Assembly (NCBI RefSeq): GCF_900176515.1
Contig: NZ_FWXV01000010.1
Coordinates: forward strand, 124,001 to 188,000
Reading direction: 5' to 3'
From: Kibdelosporangium aridum
GTDB lineage: Bacteria; Actinomycetota; Actinomycetes; Mycobacteriales; Pseudonocardiaceae
Length of the DNA: 64,000 nucleotides
Shown here: one piece after another, positions 23,225-31,905 of the stretch
Numbering within the stretch: position 1 is the first letter of the stretch
How the letters are laid out: every line of letters begins with the position of its first letter
The notes under the pieces: generated by a model
Databases searched by the model: none
Seen by the model: the letters and a program-made list of their open reading frames with translations, nothing else
What the model was told of the DNA's origin: nothing
Made by a program: the position numbers and the translations under genes

Positions 23225-23765
23225 GCCCGACCGTCGAGTTGAACTGATGGACGCAGCGATCGTCACACTTGCCCGCGAAGGCATGCGCGGGCTCACGCAC
23301 CGCGCCGTCGATCGCGCGGCCGGTGTGGCGGAGGGCTCGACGTCGTACTACTTCCGCACCAGGGAAGCGCTCCTGGCCGGCGTGCTCGACCACCTCGCCG
23401 AGCTGAGCACCGCGGAGATCGCGGCCGTGGACGTGCAGGACATCGGGGCGGTCGCGGGCCTGATCGCGCAGTGGTCCACCGCCGGACGCGACCGGATGCT
23501 CGCCCGGTTCGAACTGACGATGGAGTCGACCAGGCGGCCGCATTTGCAGGCCACCATGCGACGGCTCGAGGGCCAGTTCCGGTCGATGGCCGAGGAGTTG
23601 CTGATCGCAATGAACGTGCCGGACCACCGCCGCCGGGCCGCCAACCTGGTGGCGCAGATCGACGGCCTGCTTTTCGACCAGGTCGTGGGCACGGGACCGG
23701 TCAGATCCCGCGAGGACCTGCAGGACGCGCTGGTCCCGATGTTCATGTCAGCTTTCGCTGAATAG
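23223..23765 (+). CDS. TetR-family repressor
   Basis: 180 residues. The HTH region (residues 5-50) reads VELMDAAIVTLAREGMRGLT, then AAGVAEGSTSYYFRTREALL, with the typical aromatic pair and arginine. The start is GTG 23223 (VPDRRVELMDAA); the upstream extension would read through the operators. No ribosome site precedes it. It is divergent from the flavin monooxygenase. A 13-bp hairpin follows the stop. Confidence 0.88.
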   Translation: MPDRRVELMDAAIVTLAREGMRGLTHRAVDRAAGVAEGSTSYYFRTREALLAGVLDHLAELSTAEIAAVDVQDIGAVAGLIAQWSTAGRDRMLARFELTMESTRRPHLQATMRRLEGQFRSMAEELLIAMNVPDHRRRAANLVAQIDGLLFDQVVGTGPVRSREDLQDALVPMFMSAFAE

Positions 23766-23766
23766 G

Positions 23767-23795
23767 CCGGTTGTGAAGCCAGGCTTCACAACCGG
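23767..23795. terminator. Strong bidirectional terminator
   Basis: ccggttgtgaagc (23767-23779) and gcttcacaaccgg (23783-23795) form a perfect 13-bp stem with a 3-nt loop, between the ends of the convergent tetR and rdgB genes. Confidence 0.75.
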
Positions 23796-23799
23796 ATGC

Positions 23800-24405
23800 T
23801 CACGAACTCAGTGCCCGCAGGTGCGGGAGCAGCAGGTTCAAGGCGCGACCGCGGTGTGAGACGAGGTCCTTCTCGGCCGATTCGAGCTCGGCCGAAGACC
23901 GGGTCTCGCCCTCCGGTACGAAGATCGGGTCGTAGCCGAAGCCGTTCGTGCCCCGCGCCTCACGGATGATCCGGCCCGGCCACACACCCCGGACCACCAC
24001 GTCCTCCTGGCCCGGCACGACGAGCGCGACGGCGCACACGAAGGCCGCTCCCCTGCGCTCGTCCGGGACGTCACCGAGCTGGTTGAGCACGAGGTTGAGG
24101 TTGGCATCGTCGTTGCCGTGGGAGCCTGCCCACCGTGCGGACAACACGCCGGGCATGCCGTTGAGCGCGTCGACCTCAAGGCCCGAATCGTCGGCCACCG
24201 CGGGCAGACCAGTCGCTTTGACCGCGTCGACCGCCTTCGCGTGCGCGTTCTCCTCGAATGTCGCGCCCGTCTCCGGCGCTTCGGGGTACTCGGGCACGTC
24301 GTTGAGGCTGATCACCTCGATGCCCGAAATACCGGCCGATTCCAGGATCCGGCGCATCTCCACCAGCTTCTTCGCGTTGCGGGTGGCCAGCAGCAGACGC
24401 GTCAC
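23800..24405 (-). CDS. rdgB: XTP/dITP pyrophosphatase (non-canonical purine NTPase)
   Basis: 201 residues of the HAM1/RdgB family, which removes ITP, dITP and XTP from nucleotide pools. The substrate-loop start LLATRNAKKLVEM, the metal-site region PAVADDSGLEVDALNGMPGV and GTNGFGYDPIF are all intact. The GTG start (24403-24405) overlaps the rph stop by 4 bp (GTGA), so translation is coupled. The order rph-rdgB is conserved in actinobacteria. Confidence 0.95.
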   Translation of the reverse strand: MTRLLLATRNAKKLVEMRRILESAGISGIEVISLNDVPEYPEAPETGATFEENAHAKAVDAVKATGLPAVADDSGLEVDALNGMPGVLSARWAGSHGNDDANLNLVLNQLGDVPDERRGAAFVCAVALVVPGQEDVVVRGVWPGRIIREARGTNGFGYDPIFVPEGETRSSAELESAEKDLVSHRGRALNLLLPHLRALSS

Positions 24406-25178
24406 GACTTCGCCTTCTTCTTGCGCGGCGCGGGCTCGGGCAGATCACCGGGATACGGCAGGGCGAGCGCCTCGGCCTGCAGCGTGCAGAGCTTCTCGGT
24501 GCCCGCCAGTGCAAGGTCGAGCATTTGGTCCAGGGTCGAGCGGGCGAACGTGGCGCCCTCGCCGGTGCCCTGCACCTCGACCAGGGTGCCCGTGTCGGTC
24601 GCCACGACGTTCATGTCGACCTCGGCGATCGAGTCCTCCTCGTACGGCAGGTCCAACCGGACGCGGCCGTTGACCACACCCACGCTCACCGCGGCGATCG
24701 CGCACGACAGCGGCTTGGGGTCGGCGAGCCGGTCGGCCGCCGCGAGCCACGTGATCGCGTCGGACAGGGCGACGTACGCGCCGGTGATCGCGGCCGTCCG
24801 GGTTCCGCCGTCGGCCTGGATCACGTCGCAGTCGATCATGATGGTGTTCTCGCCGAGCGCGGACAGGTCGATGCACGCCCGCAACGACCGGCCGATCAGC
24901 CTGCTGATCTCGTGGGTCCGGCCGCCGACGCGGCCCTTGACCGACTCACGGTCGCCGCGCGTGTTGGTCGCCGACGGGAGCATCGCGTATTCGGCGGTCA
25001 CCCAGCCGAGGCCGGAGCCGACCCGCCAGCGCGGCACGCCCTCGGTGACGCTGGCCGCGCACAAGACCTTGGTGTTGCCGAACTCGATCATGACCGATCC
25101 GGCTGGCCACTTCTGGAAGCCTCGGGTGATCCGGACTTCCCTCAGTTCGTCATCGTTTCTGCCGTCACTTCGCGCCAC
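24402..25178 (-). CDS. rph: Ribonuclease PH
   Basis: 258-residue phosphorolytic 3'-5' exoribonuclease that trims tRNA 3' ends. RNase PH signatures include GSVMIEFGNTKVLCAASV, RGDRESVKGRVGGRTHEISR and IDCDVIQADGGTRTAAITGA. The C-terminal KKKAKS tail is lysine-rich. The start is GTG 25176-25178; the MBL-fold gene ends 23 bp upstream, indicating one operon. Confidence 0.95.
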   Translation of the reverse strand: MARSDGRNDDELREVRITRGFQKWPAGSVMIEFGNTKVLCAASVTEGVPRWRVGSGLGWVTAEYAMLPSATNTRGDRESVKGRVGGRTHEISRLIGRSLRACIDLSALGENTIMIDCDVIQADGGTRTAAITGAYVALSDAITWLAAADRLADPKPLSCAIAAVSVGVVNGRVRLDLPYEEDSIAEVDMNVVATDTGTLVEVQGTGEGATFARSTLDQMLDLALAGTEKLCTLQAEALALPYPGDLPEPAPRKKKAKS

Positions 25179-25201
25179 CCGGCCACCCTACGAGATGGCC
25201 T

Positions 25202-25972
25202 TCAGACCGTGTACGTGTCCCCGAGCTCGACCAACTGGGACTGGCCGCGGTAGGCCTGACGGGCCTCCGCCAGCACGGCCTCGCGGTCGGTCCACGGCGG
25301 CACGTGGGTGATCAGCAGGCGCCGTACGCCGGCCCGGCTGGCCAACTCCCCTGCTTGCCTGCCGGACAGATGCAGGTTCGGCGGGCGACCCGGTTCATGC
25401 GTCCACGACGCCTCGGCAAGCAGGACGTCGGCGCCTTGGGCGAGCTCGGCGAGCGCGTCACACGGCCCGCTGTCGCCGGTGTATACGAGGCTGCGCCCGC
25501 CGTGCGACACGCGGAAACCGTAGGCCTCACAGGGGTGGTCGACTTTTCGCGCCGTCACCTCGAACGGGCCGATCGTGACCGTGTCCTCGGCCAACACCCG
25601 GAAGTCGAAGACGTCCGAGAGGTCCGTCGTGGCCAGTTCGTTCGCGTCCGGGGCGTACGCGCGGGCGAACCTGTCCGCGGCGTCGGTGGGTGCGTAGACC
25701 GGCAACCGCTGCGCCCTGGGATCCTTGGAGGGCTTGGGGTGGTAGCGCCGGAAGACCGTCAGCGCGGTGAAGTCCGCGCAGTGGTCGGGATGCAGGTGCG
25801 AGAGCACGAGCGCGCCGAGGAGGAACGGGTCGCAGTAGCACTGCAGCTCGGCCAATGTGCCGTTGCCGAGGTCCATCGCCATCAGGAAATCGTCAGCCTC
25901 GACCAAATATCCCGAGGCAGGCGAGTTCGGCCCGGGGACGCTGCCCGAACAGCCCAGCACGGTCAACAACAC
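25202..25972 (-). CDS. MBL-fold metallohydrolase (RNase Z/cyclic-nucleotide phosphodiesterase type)
   Basis: 256 residues. The metal site HxHxDH appears as SHLHPDHCAD, with later metal ligands in VYTGDSGPC and a histidine near the C-terminus (LLITHVPPW). The N-terminal LTVLGCSGSVPGPNSPASGY is typical of the actinobacterial subgroup annotated as cyclic-nucleotide-degrading phosphodiesterase. The exact substrate is uncertain. The start is GTG 25972, matching the conserved beginning of the family; the frame stays open for another 33 bp. It lies between murI and rph, as in many relatives. Confidence 0.88.
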   Translation of the reverse strand: MLLTVLGCSGSVPGPNSPASGYLVEADDFLMAMDLGNGTLAELQCYCDPFLLGALVLSHLHPDHCADFTALTVFRRYHPKPSKDPRAQRLPVYAPTDAADRFARAYAPDANELATTDLSDVFDFRVLAEDTVTIGPFEVTARKVDHPCEAYGFRVSHGGRSLVYTGDSGPCDALAELAQGADVLLAEASWTHEPGRPPNLHLSGRQAGELASRAGVRRLLITHVPPWTDREAVLAEARQAYRGQSQLVELGDTYTV

Positions 25973-26009
25973 GGTGCATAGCGTTACATACGGGCGTGCC
26001 AACAACGGG

Positions 26010-26816
26010 TCAATTTCGCACCATCGGCCTAACTGTGCTCACTTCCAGGCCAAGGAAACGGCGTGACAGCCGGTGGAACGGGGCGACTGGCCCGGTGGCC
26101 AGAAATTCGTGCCTAGGCTCCTCATCAGCGGATTCCCGCAGCAAGTCCCGTTCGGTCAGCACCCGGACCACGTCCTTGGCGGTCTCCTCCGCGCACGACA
26201 CCTGCGTGACCCCGTCGCCCATCACAATCTGCAACACGCCGGTCAGCAACGGGTAGTGCGTGCACCCGAGGATCATCGTGTCGACGTCGGCGCGCTGCAG
26301 CGGCTCCAGGTAGCTCTGGGCCAGACCCAGCACCTGGCGCCCGGAGGTGACCCCGTGTTCGACGAACTCCGCGAACCTCGGGCACGGCGCGGCCGTCACG
26401 GTCACGTCCTTCACTGCGGCGAACGCGTCCTGATATGCCTCCGACCGGATCGTGCCGATGGTGCCGATCACGCCGACCCGGCCCGTTCGCGTGGTCGCGA
26501 CCGCACGCCGCACGGCGGGCAGGACGACCTCGACAACCGGGACGGAGTAGCGCTCGCGGGCATCCCGCAGGCACGCCGACGAGGCGGTGTTGCAGGCGAT
26601 CACCAGGAGCTTCACACCGCTGTCGACGAGGTTGTCCATGATCGACAGGGCGTGGGCCCGTACTTCCGCGATCGGTTTGGGCCCGTACGGCGAGAATTCC
26701 GTGTCGCCGATGTAGCGCAGTCGCTCGGCCGGCAACTGGTCACGGATCGCGCGGGCGACCGTGAGCCCTCCGACGCCGGAGTCGAAGATCCCGATCGGTG
26801 CGTCCGCGGAGATCAA
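26010..26816 (-). CDS. murI: Glutamate racemase
   Basis: 268 residues. MurI supplies D-glutamate for peptidoglycan. The family start IGIFDSGVGGLTVARAI, the first catalytic cysteine in VIACNTASSA and the second in LGCTHYPLL are present. The start is TTG 26814-26816, which overlaps the TGA of the upstream rhomboid gene (TTGA) and has GGAG 8 nt ahead; the longer reading runs into that gene. It is in an operon with the rhomboid before it and the MBL hydrolase after it. Confidence 0.94.
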   Translation of the reverse strand: MISADAPIGIFDSGVGGLTVARAIRDQLPAERLRYIGDTEFSPYGPKPIAEVRAHALSIMDNLVDSGVKLLVIACNTASSACLRDARERYSVPVVEVVLPAVRRAVATTRTGRVGVIGTIGTIRSEAYQDAFAAVKDVTVTAAPCPRFAEFVEHGVTSGRQVLGLAQSYLEPLQRADVDTMILGCTHYPLLTGVLQIVMGDGVTQVSCAEETAKDVVRVLTERDLLRESADEEPRHEFLATGPVAPFHRLSRRFLGLEVSTVRPMVRN

Positions 26817-27469
26817 GCCGGCAGCTCCGGGACCGCGGGACCGGCCTGCTCGACCTTGCCCTTGCCGCGGCTGGCGCGAGAAGTGAGCCATGCGGTCAGC
26901 ACACCGGCCAGCGCCCCGAAGAGGTGGCCCTGCCAGGAGATCTGCGGGTTACCAGGAAGCACGCCCAGCAGCGTACTTCCCCAGTACAGGAACAACGCGA
27001 GGGCCACCGCGAGCTGTTTGAGGCTGCGGTTGAAGATGCCGCGCACCAACAGGAAGGCCAGCCAGCCGAACGCGATGCCGGAGGCGCCGACCGTGACCAC
27101 GTCAGAGGGTGCGGTCAGCCAGACACCCAATCCGCTGACCAGCCAGATGGTCACGGTCACCGCGATCCACTGGCCCAATCCACCGGCCATCGCGAGGAAA
27201 CCGAACACCAGCACCGGAAGCGTGTTGCTGAACAGGTGGCTCCAGCCGGAGTGCAGCAACGGCGCCCAGATCACGCCGTCGAGCCCGGACCATGACCTGG
27301 CGACGATCCCCCAGCGGTCCAGGTCCATCGGCAGGATCAGGTCGACCAGTTCGACCAGGTACATCAACACGGTGAAGCCGAGGACCACCAGCACCGCCTG
27401 TTTCGGGTTGGGCGGCACGACCCGGTTCACCGGGCCGGGGGCGGCGGGCACAGCAGGCAAAGTGGTCAC
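26813..27469 (-). CDS. Rhomboid-family intramembrane serine protease (copy 1)
   Basis: 218 residues with six predicted membrane helices. The catalytic serine is Ser130 in TVGASGIAFGW and the histidine His182 in WQGHLFGALAG. HSGWSHLFSN carries the conserved L1/helix-2 histidine and asparagine. The C-terminus is a basic linker ending VPELPA. The start is GTG 27467-27469. It is followed by murI with overlapping stop and start. A second, similar rhomboid gene is directly upstream. Confidence 0.92.
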   Translation of the reverse strand: MTTLPAVPAAPGPVNRVVPPNPKQAVLVVLGFTVLMYLVELVDLILPMDLDRWGIVARSWSGLDGVIWAPLLHSGWSHLFSNTLPVLVFGFLAMAGGLGQWIAVTVTIWLVSGLGVWLTAPSDVVTVGASGIAFGWLAFLLVRGIFNRSLKQLAVALALFLYWGSTLLGVLPGNPQISWQGHLFGALAGVLTAWLTSRASRGKGKVEQAGPAVPELPA

Positions 27470-27523
27470 ACTTCGAGGCTACGTCGCCCGATGTGGGCCC
27501 GGGATCAGGTGAAACCCTGGATT

Positions 27524-28198
27524 TCACCCAGGAAAACCCGGCTGCGGCCTGCTGGCTTGTTTGAGCGACCGGCCGACCAGCCAGGCCGCGACGACGCCGC
27601 CGACGGCGCCGCAGAGGTGCCCTTCCCATGAGATGCCCGGCTGGTTCGGCAGGACGCCCCACAGCACCGAGCCGTAGATCGCGAAGACCACGACAGCGAT
27701 CAAGATCTGCGGGAGGCTGCGCACGAACAACCCACGTACCAGCACGAAAGTCAGGAATCCGAACACGACGCCGGACGCGCCGATGTGGATGCCCGGCGCG
27801 CCGATCAGGAACGTGCCGACGCCGCTGAACAGCCAGATGATCGCGGTGACGCCGATGAACTGGCCCATTCCGCCGGCCGTGGTGAGGATGCCGAGAACCA
27901 GGAACGGGACCGAGTTGGCGATCAGGTGGTCCCAGCCGCTGTGCAGCAGCGGGGCCCAGATGATGCCGTCCCACTCGTCGATCTCACGTGGCCAGATGCC
28001 GTGCAGGTCCAGCCTGCCGCCGAGGACCGTGTCGATGCCTTCGATCGCCCACAGCAGCGCGACGAAACCCGCGACCACGATCAGCGCCTGCAGCGGGTGC
28101 GGCGGGATGATCCGCTTCGCCGGTGGGACAGGCGGTTTGGGTGGTCGCGGATTGTGACCCCGTGGCTCATCCGGCCGCGGGAATCCACTGGGCTCCAT
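27524..28198 (-). CDS. Rhomboid-family intramembrane serine protease (copy 2)
   Basis: 224 residues, a clear paralogue of the neighbouring rhomboid. A proline-rich cytoplasmic N-terminus (HNPRPPKPPVPPAKRIIPPH) leads to the membrane domain. Ser142 is in HIGASGVVFGF and His194 in WEGHLCGAVGG. WAPLLHSGWDHLIANS matches the same stretch in copy 1. The substrates are unknown. The start is ATG 28196-28198, only about 20 bp from the divergent SMP-30 start, so the promoters must overlap the coding ends. Confidence 0.92.
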   Translation of the reverse strand: MEPSGFPRPDEPRGHNPRPPKPPVPPAKRIIPPHPLQALIVVAGFVALLWAIEGIDTVLGGRLDLHGIWPREIDEWDGIIWAPLLHSGWDHLIANSVPFLVLGILTTAGGMGQFIGVTAIIWLFSGVGTFLIGAPGIHIGASGVVFGFLTFVLVRGLFVRSLPQILIAVVVFAIYGSVLWGVLPNQPGISWEGHLCGAVGGVVAAWLVGRSLKQASRPQPGFPG

Positions 28199-28219
28199 GA
28201 AATGACAGTATCTCGGTTC

Positions 28220-29077
28220 GTGACTGATCGTTTCGAGATCGCGGTGCGCGCCGAGGCAACGCTCGGCGAAGGGCCGACCTGGGATGCCAGGACGTCAACG
28301 CTGCTGTGGGTCGACATCCTCGCTCCGGAGATCCACCGGTGGAGCCCGTCGACGGGCGTGAACGAGACCATGACCGCGCCGATGGACGTCGGCGCCGCCA
28401 AGCCGCGCGCGGGCGGCGGGCTGGTGCTGAACCTCCGTGACGGGATCGCGATCGTCGATTCCGCAGGTGAACAGCGGTGGCTCGTCTATTGGGCCAGGGA
28501 CGGCGTGCGCGGCAATGACGCCGGTGTCGACGCGGCGGGGCGGCTGTGGGCGGGCACCATGCGGTACGACACCGCTGAGGGTGGCGGGTGGCTGGCGCGG
28601 GTCGAGCCGAACGGCAAGGCGAGCACAGTGCTCGAGAAAGTGTCCATCAGCAACGGCATCGGCTGGAGCCCGGACAACACCCGGATGTACTACGCGGACA
28701 CGCCAACTGGACTGATCGAGGTGTTCGACTACGACGTCGACTCCGGGACGGTCTCATCGCGGCGCCCGTTCGCTGATGTCGACGGCTCCCCTGACGGTCT
28801 GTGTGTGGACGCCGATGGGTGCGTATGGGTCGCGTTGTGGGGCGACGGTCAGGTGCGCCGCTATACGCCCGACGGCAAGTTGCTCAGCACCGTCATCGTG
28901 CCCGCGCGCAACACGACGGCGTGCTGCTTCGGCGGTGATGGTCTGACGGATCTCTACATCACGACGGCGCGCGTCGGGATGACCGAGACCGACCTCAAGC
29001 GTGAGCCGCTGTCCGGGTCGGTGTTCGTGATCCCGAACGCCGGATCAGGCCTGCCGTCCACTGCTTTCGCAGGGTGA
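28220..29077 (+). CDS. SMP-30/gluconolactonase-family hydrolase
   Basis: 285-residue six-bladed beta-propeller. Typical motifs are ATLGEGPTWD (metal Glu), KPRAGGGLVLN, RGNDAGVDAAGRLWAGTM, ISNGIGWSPDNTRMYYADTP (metal Asn) and DGSPDGLCVDADG (metal Asp). Members hydrolyse sugar lactones such as gluconolactone or related esters. The start is GTG 28220 (VTDRFEIAVRAEA); an ATG at 28202 is also in frame, and neither has a ribosome site. It is the only plus-strand gene inside a long minus-strand housekeeping series. Confidence 0.88.
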   Translation: MTDRFEIAVRAEATLGEGPTWDARTSTLLWVDILAPEIHRWSPSTGVNETMTAPMDVGAAKPRAGGGLVLNLRDGIAIVDSAGEQRWLVYWARDGVRGNDAGVDAAGRLWAGTMRYDTAEGGGWLARVEPNGKASTVLEKVSISNGIGWSPDNTRMYYADTPTGLIEVFDYDVDSGTVSSRRPFADVDGSPDGLCVDADGCVWVALWGDGQVRRYTPDGKLLSTVIVPARNTTACCFGGDGLTDLYITTARVGMTETDLKREPLSGSVFVIPNAGSGLPSTAFAG

Positions 29078-29102
29078 CAGGCCTGGCTCAGGAAGTACGC
29101 CA

Positions 29103-30053
29103 CTAGGCCCAGAGGTGGCCGTCGAGACGTTCGGCGGCCTCGTCGAGCGAGCCGCTGTAGGCACCGGTGGACAGGTACTTCCAGCCGCCGTCGGCGACGA
29201 TGAAGACCACGTCGGCCGTCTCGCCCGCTTTCGCGGCTTTCTCGGCCGCGGCGAGTGCGGCGTGCAGGATCGCGCCCGTCGACACGCCGGCGAAGATGCC
29301 CTCGGTCTCCAGGAGCTGACGGGTTCGCCGCAGCGCGTCATACGAGCCGACGGAGTAGCGGCCAGTCAGCACCGACGGGTCGTACAGCTCGGGCACGAAG
29401 CCCTCGTCGAGGTTGCGCAGGCCGTAGACCAGCTCGCCGTACCGTGGCTCGGCGGCGATGATCTGGACGCCGGGCTTGTGCTCGCGAAAGTAGCGGCCGA
29501 CGCCGACCAGGGTCCCGGTTGTGCCGAGGCCCGCGACGAAGTGTGTCACGGACGGGAGGTCGCGCAGGATCTCCGGGCCGGTGCCCTCGTAGTGGGCGCG
29601 GACGTTGTCCTCGTTGCCGTACTGGTAAAGCATCACCCAGTCGGTGTTCTGCTTGGCCAGTTCCTTGGCCGTGGCCACCGCCTGGTTCGACCCGCCGGCC
29701 GCGGGCGAGAACACGATCCGGGCGCCGTACGCCTGCAGCAGCTGACGGCGCTCCTCGGAGGTGTTCTCCGGCATCACGCAGACCAGGCCGTAGCCCTTCA
29801 GTTTGGCCGCCATGGCCAACGCGATACCGGTGTTGCCGGAGGTCGGTTCGAGGATGGTGCAGCCCGGGGTGAGACGGCCGTCTTTTTCGGCCGCCTCGAT
29901 CATCTTCAGCGCAGGCCGGTCCTTGACCGATCCCGTCGGGTTGCGGTCCTCCAGCTTGGCCCACAGCCTTACGCCGTTGCCCGGCGACAACCGTGGCAGA
30001 CCGACCAACGGGGTGTCGCCGAGCGCGTCAAGCAGCGAGTCGTACCTGGCCAC
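29103..30053 (-). CDS. cysM: CysO-dependent cysteine synthase
   Basis: 316-residue PLP enzyme. Lys44 in NPTGSVKDRPA binds PLP, PTSGNTG holds the substrate carboxylate, and GLGTTGTLVGVGRYF holds the phosphate. In actinobacteria CysM uses O-phosphoserine and the thiocarboxylated carrier CysO as sulfur donor, a route resistant to oxidants. The adjacent cysO and mec genes make that form certain here. The start is GTG 30053, 3 bp after the cysO stop. Confidence 0.95.
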   Translation of the reverse strand: MARYDSLLDALGDTPLVGLPRLSPGNGVRLWAKLEDRNPTGSVKDRPALKMIEAAEKDGRLTPGCTILEPTSGNTGIALAMAAKLKGYGLVCVMPENTSEERRQLLQAYGARIVFSPAAGGSNQAVATAKELAKQNTDWVMLYQYGNEDNVRAHYEGTGPEILRDLPSVTHFVAGLGTTGTLVGVGRYFREHKPGVQIIAAEPRYGELVYGLRNLDEGFVPELYDPSVLTGRYSVGSYDALRRTRQLLETEGIFAGVSTGAILHAALAAAEKAAKAGETADVVFIVADGGWKYLSTGAYSGSLDEAAERLDGHLWA

Positions 30054-30056
30054 GCG

Positions 30057-30329
30057 TCAGCCGCCGGCGACCGCGGGAAGGATCGTCACCGTGTCGCCGT
30101 CGGAGACCTTGGCCTCAAGGCCACCGGCGAACCGGACGTCCTCGTCGTTGACGTACACGTTGACGAACCGGTGCAGCGTGCCTTCCTTGACCAGACGGGT
30201 CTTCAGGCCGCCGTGGCGGGCCTCCAGATCGTCGATGATCTCGGCGACCGTGCTGCCGTTGGCCTCGACGGCCTTCTCGCCACCGGTGTGGGTGCGCAGG
30301 ATGGTCGGGATGGAAACGGTCACAGCCAT
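30057..30329 (-). CDS. cysO: Sulfur-carrier protein CysO (MoaD/ThiS-like)
   Basis: 90-residue ubiquitin-fold protein ending VAGG, the Gly-Gly tail that is thiocarboxylated and attacks the CysM-bound aminoacrylate. VSDGDTVTILPAVAGG is the typical C-terminal strand. The start is ATG 30327-30329 behind GGAGGAT. It lies between mec and cysM, in the order known from mycobacteria. Confidence 0.95.
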   Translation of the reverse strand: MAVTVSIPTILRTHTGGEKAVEANGSTVAEIIDDLEARHGGLKTRLVKEGTLHRFVNVYVNDEDVRFAGGLEAKVSDGDTVTILPAVAGG

Positions 30330-30376
30330 GGGAATCCTCCGGGCTTCGGGTTTGAAAACGGCGCGATGCGATCGGC

Positions 30377-30832
30377 TCAGCCGCGGTCGGGGACGTCGTC
30401 CGCCCCCGTGTGCGAGAACAAGTACGACTCGACGACTTCCACCGGCTCCTCGGTGACCTGGCCGTCCACGATCCGGTACGACCGCAGCTCGATCTCTTCC
30501 GGGTGCCGGGTGGAGACCAGGACATAGTGCGCGCCCGGCTCACTGGCCAGCGCGATGTCGGTGCGCGACGGGTAGGCCTCGGTCGCGGTGTGCGAGTGGT
30601 AGATGACCACCGGCACCTCGTCGTTGCGATCCATTTCGCGCCACAGCCGGAAATGTTCGGCCGAGTCGAACTCGTAGAACGTCGGCGACCGGGCGGCGTT
30701 GGTCATCGGCACGAACCGTTCGGGCCGGTCGGTCCCGTCTGGCCCGGCGATCACGCCACAGGCCTCGTCAGGGTGGTCGCGCCTGGCATGGGCCACCATC
30801 TCGTCCACGAGGTCACGGCGGATCTGCAACAC
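30377..30832 (-). CDS. mec: Mec, CysO-cysteine carboxypeptidase (JAMM/MPN+)
   Basis: 151-residue zinc metallopeptidase that frees cysteine from the CysO-cysteine adduct. The JAMM motif is complete: His79, His81, Ser89 and Asp92 in YHSHTATEAYPSRTD, with upstream Glu23 in HPDEACGVIAG. The start is GTG 30830-30832. It is in an operon with cysO and cysM downstream and the P1 peptidase gene upstream. Confidence 0.94.
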   Translation of the reverse strand: MLQIRRDLVDEMVAHARRDHPDEACGVIAGPDGTDRPERFVPMTNAARSPTFYEFDSAEHFRLWREMDRNDEVPVVIYHSHTATEAYPSRTDIALASEPGAHYVLVSTRHPEEIELRSYRIVDGQVTEEPVEVVESYLFSHTGADDVPDRG

Positions 30833-30888
30833 GTCCCCATCCTAAGGGGTGGATGGGGCGTTCCCACCCGGTGAGAAAGGCCACCAGA

Positions 30889-31905
30889 TCACGGGGAATG
30901 TTCCGGCCACAGGTCGCGGTACGCCGGCAGCTTGCTGTTGGCCTCGGCCGCCAGCAGCCCGTGGACCATCGCGCGGGCGAACGTGTCCGCGGCGGCGGCG
31001 CAAAGCCGGTCCAGCCCGAGCGCCCGGAGTGGCTCTTTCTCCGCGCCACCCTCGTCTGCCAGCTCTTTTGTCCCGGTGGCGAGGGCGAAGATCGTGTCGC
31101 CGTCGAACATCGAGTGCGCCGGGTGCACCGCGCGAGCCAGGCCGTCGTGCGCGGCCACGGCCAGCCGCCGCGTCTCCGCCTTGGCGAGCTTCGCGTCCAC
31201 CGCGACCACGCCGATGGTCGTGTTGAGCAGCCTGCGCGAGATGTCGGGCAAGGTGGCCGCTCTGTTGGGCCAGGGTCCGCCGAACTCGCCATCCAGGCCG
31301 AACCGCGCCGCGAATGGGACGCCAGTCAACTCATCCACGGCCTCACCCACGGCATTGACCACCGCGAGCGCACCGACGGTGAACCCGTCGACGACCAGGC
31401 TCGCGGTGCCGACGCCGCCTTTGAGCGAGCCGACGCGAGCGCCCGTGCCGGCACCGACGCTGCCTTGCTGGGGCCGCGCGTCCGATGCCGCCTCACACGC
31501 CGCATATCCGAAGTCCGAACTCGGGCGATTGCCCCACGCGTTGACCGGTAGGTCGAACAGCACGGCCGACGGCACGATCGGGACAACCTCATGCGGTCGC
31601 GCACCAACGGCCAACCCCCGGTTGTGCTCAGCGAGCCACCGCATGACTCCGTCCGCAGCGGCCAGCCCATACGCACTGCCGCCTGACAAACAGATGGCGT
31701 TGACGTGCTGTACGAGGTTCTCGGGCAGCAGCGTGTCCGTCTCACGCGTTCCAGGCGCGCCACCACGTGCATCGACGGCGCCGACGGTGTTTGGCGGTGT
31801 GAGCACGACGGTTGTCCCCGTCGCCCAGCCGTCACCGACCTGCTGGTGGTGGCCGACCAGCAGGCCTTCGACGTCCGTAATCGCGTTGCGTGTGCCTGCG
31901 CTCAT
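30889..31905 (-). CDS. P1-family (DmpA/ThnT-type) peptidase
   Basis: 338 residues of the N-terminal-nucleophile aminopeptidase family S58. AITDVEGLLVGHHQQ at the beginning, LSGGSAYGLAAADGVM and SLKGGVGTASLVVDG fit the family. The self-cleavage site should lie before a Ser/Thr in GGVGTAS, giving two chains. The specificity is unknown. The start is ATG 31903-31905, overlapping the DUF2017 stop (ATGA). Confidence 0.9.
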   Translation of the reverse strand: MSAGTRNAITDVEGLLVGHHQQVGDGWATGTTVVLTPPNTVGAVDARGGAPGTRETDTLLPENLVQHVNAICLSGGSAYGLAAADGVMRWLAEHNRGLAVGARPHEVVPIVPSAVLFDLPVNAWGNRPSSDFGYAACEAASDARPQQGSVGAGTGARVGSLKGGVGTASLVVDGFTVGALAVVNAVGEAVDELTGVPFAARFGLDGEFGGPWPNRAATLPDISRRLLNTTIGVVAVDAKLAKAETRRLAVAAHDGLARAVHPAHSMFDGDTIFALATGTKELADEGGAEKEPLRALGLDRLCAAAADTFARAMVHGLLAAEANSKLPAYRDLWPEHSP

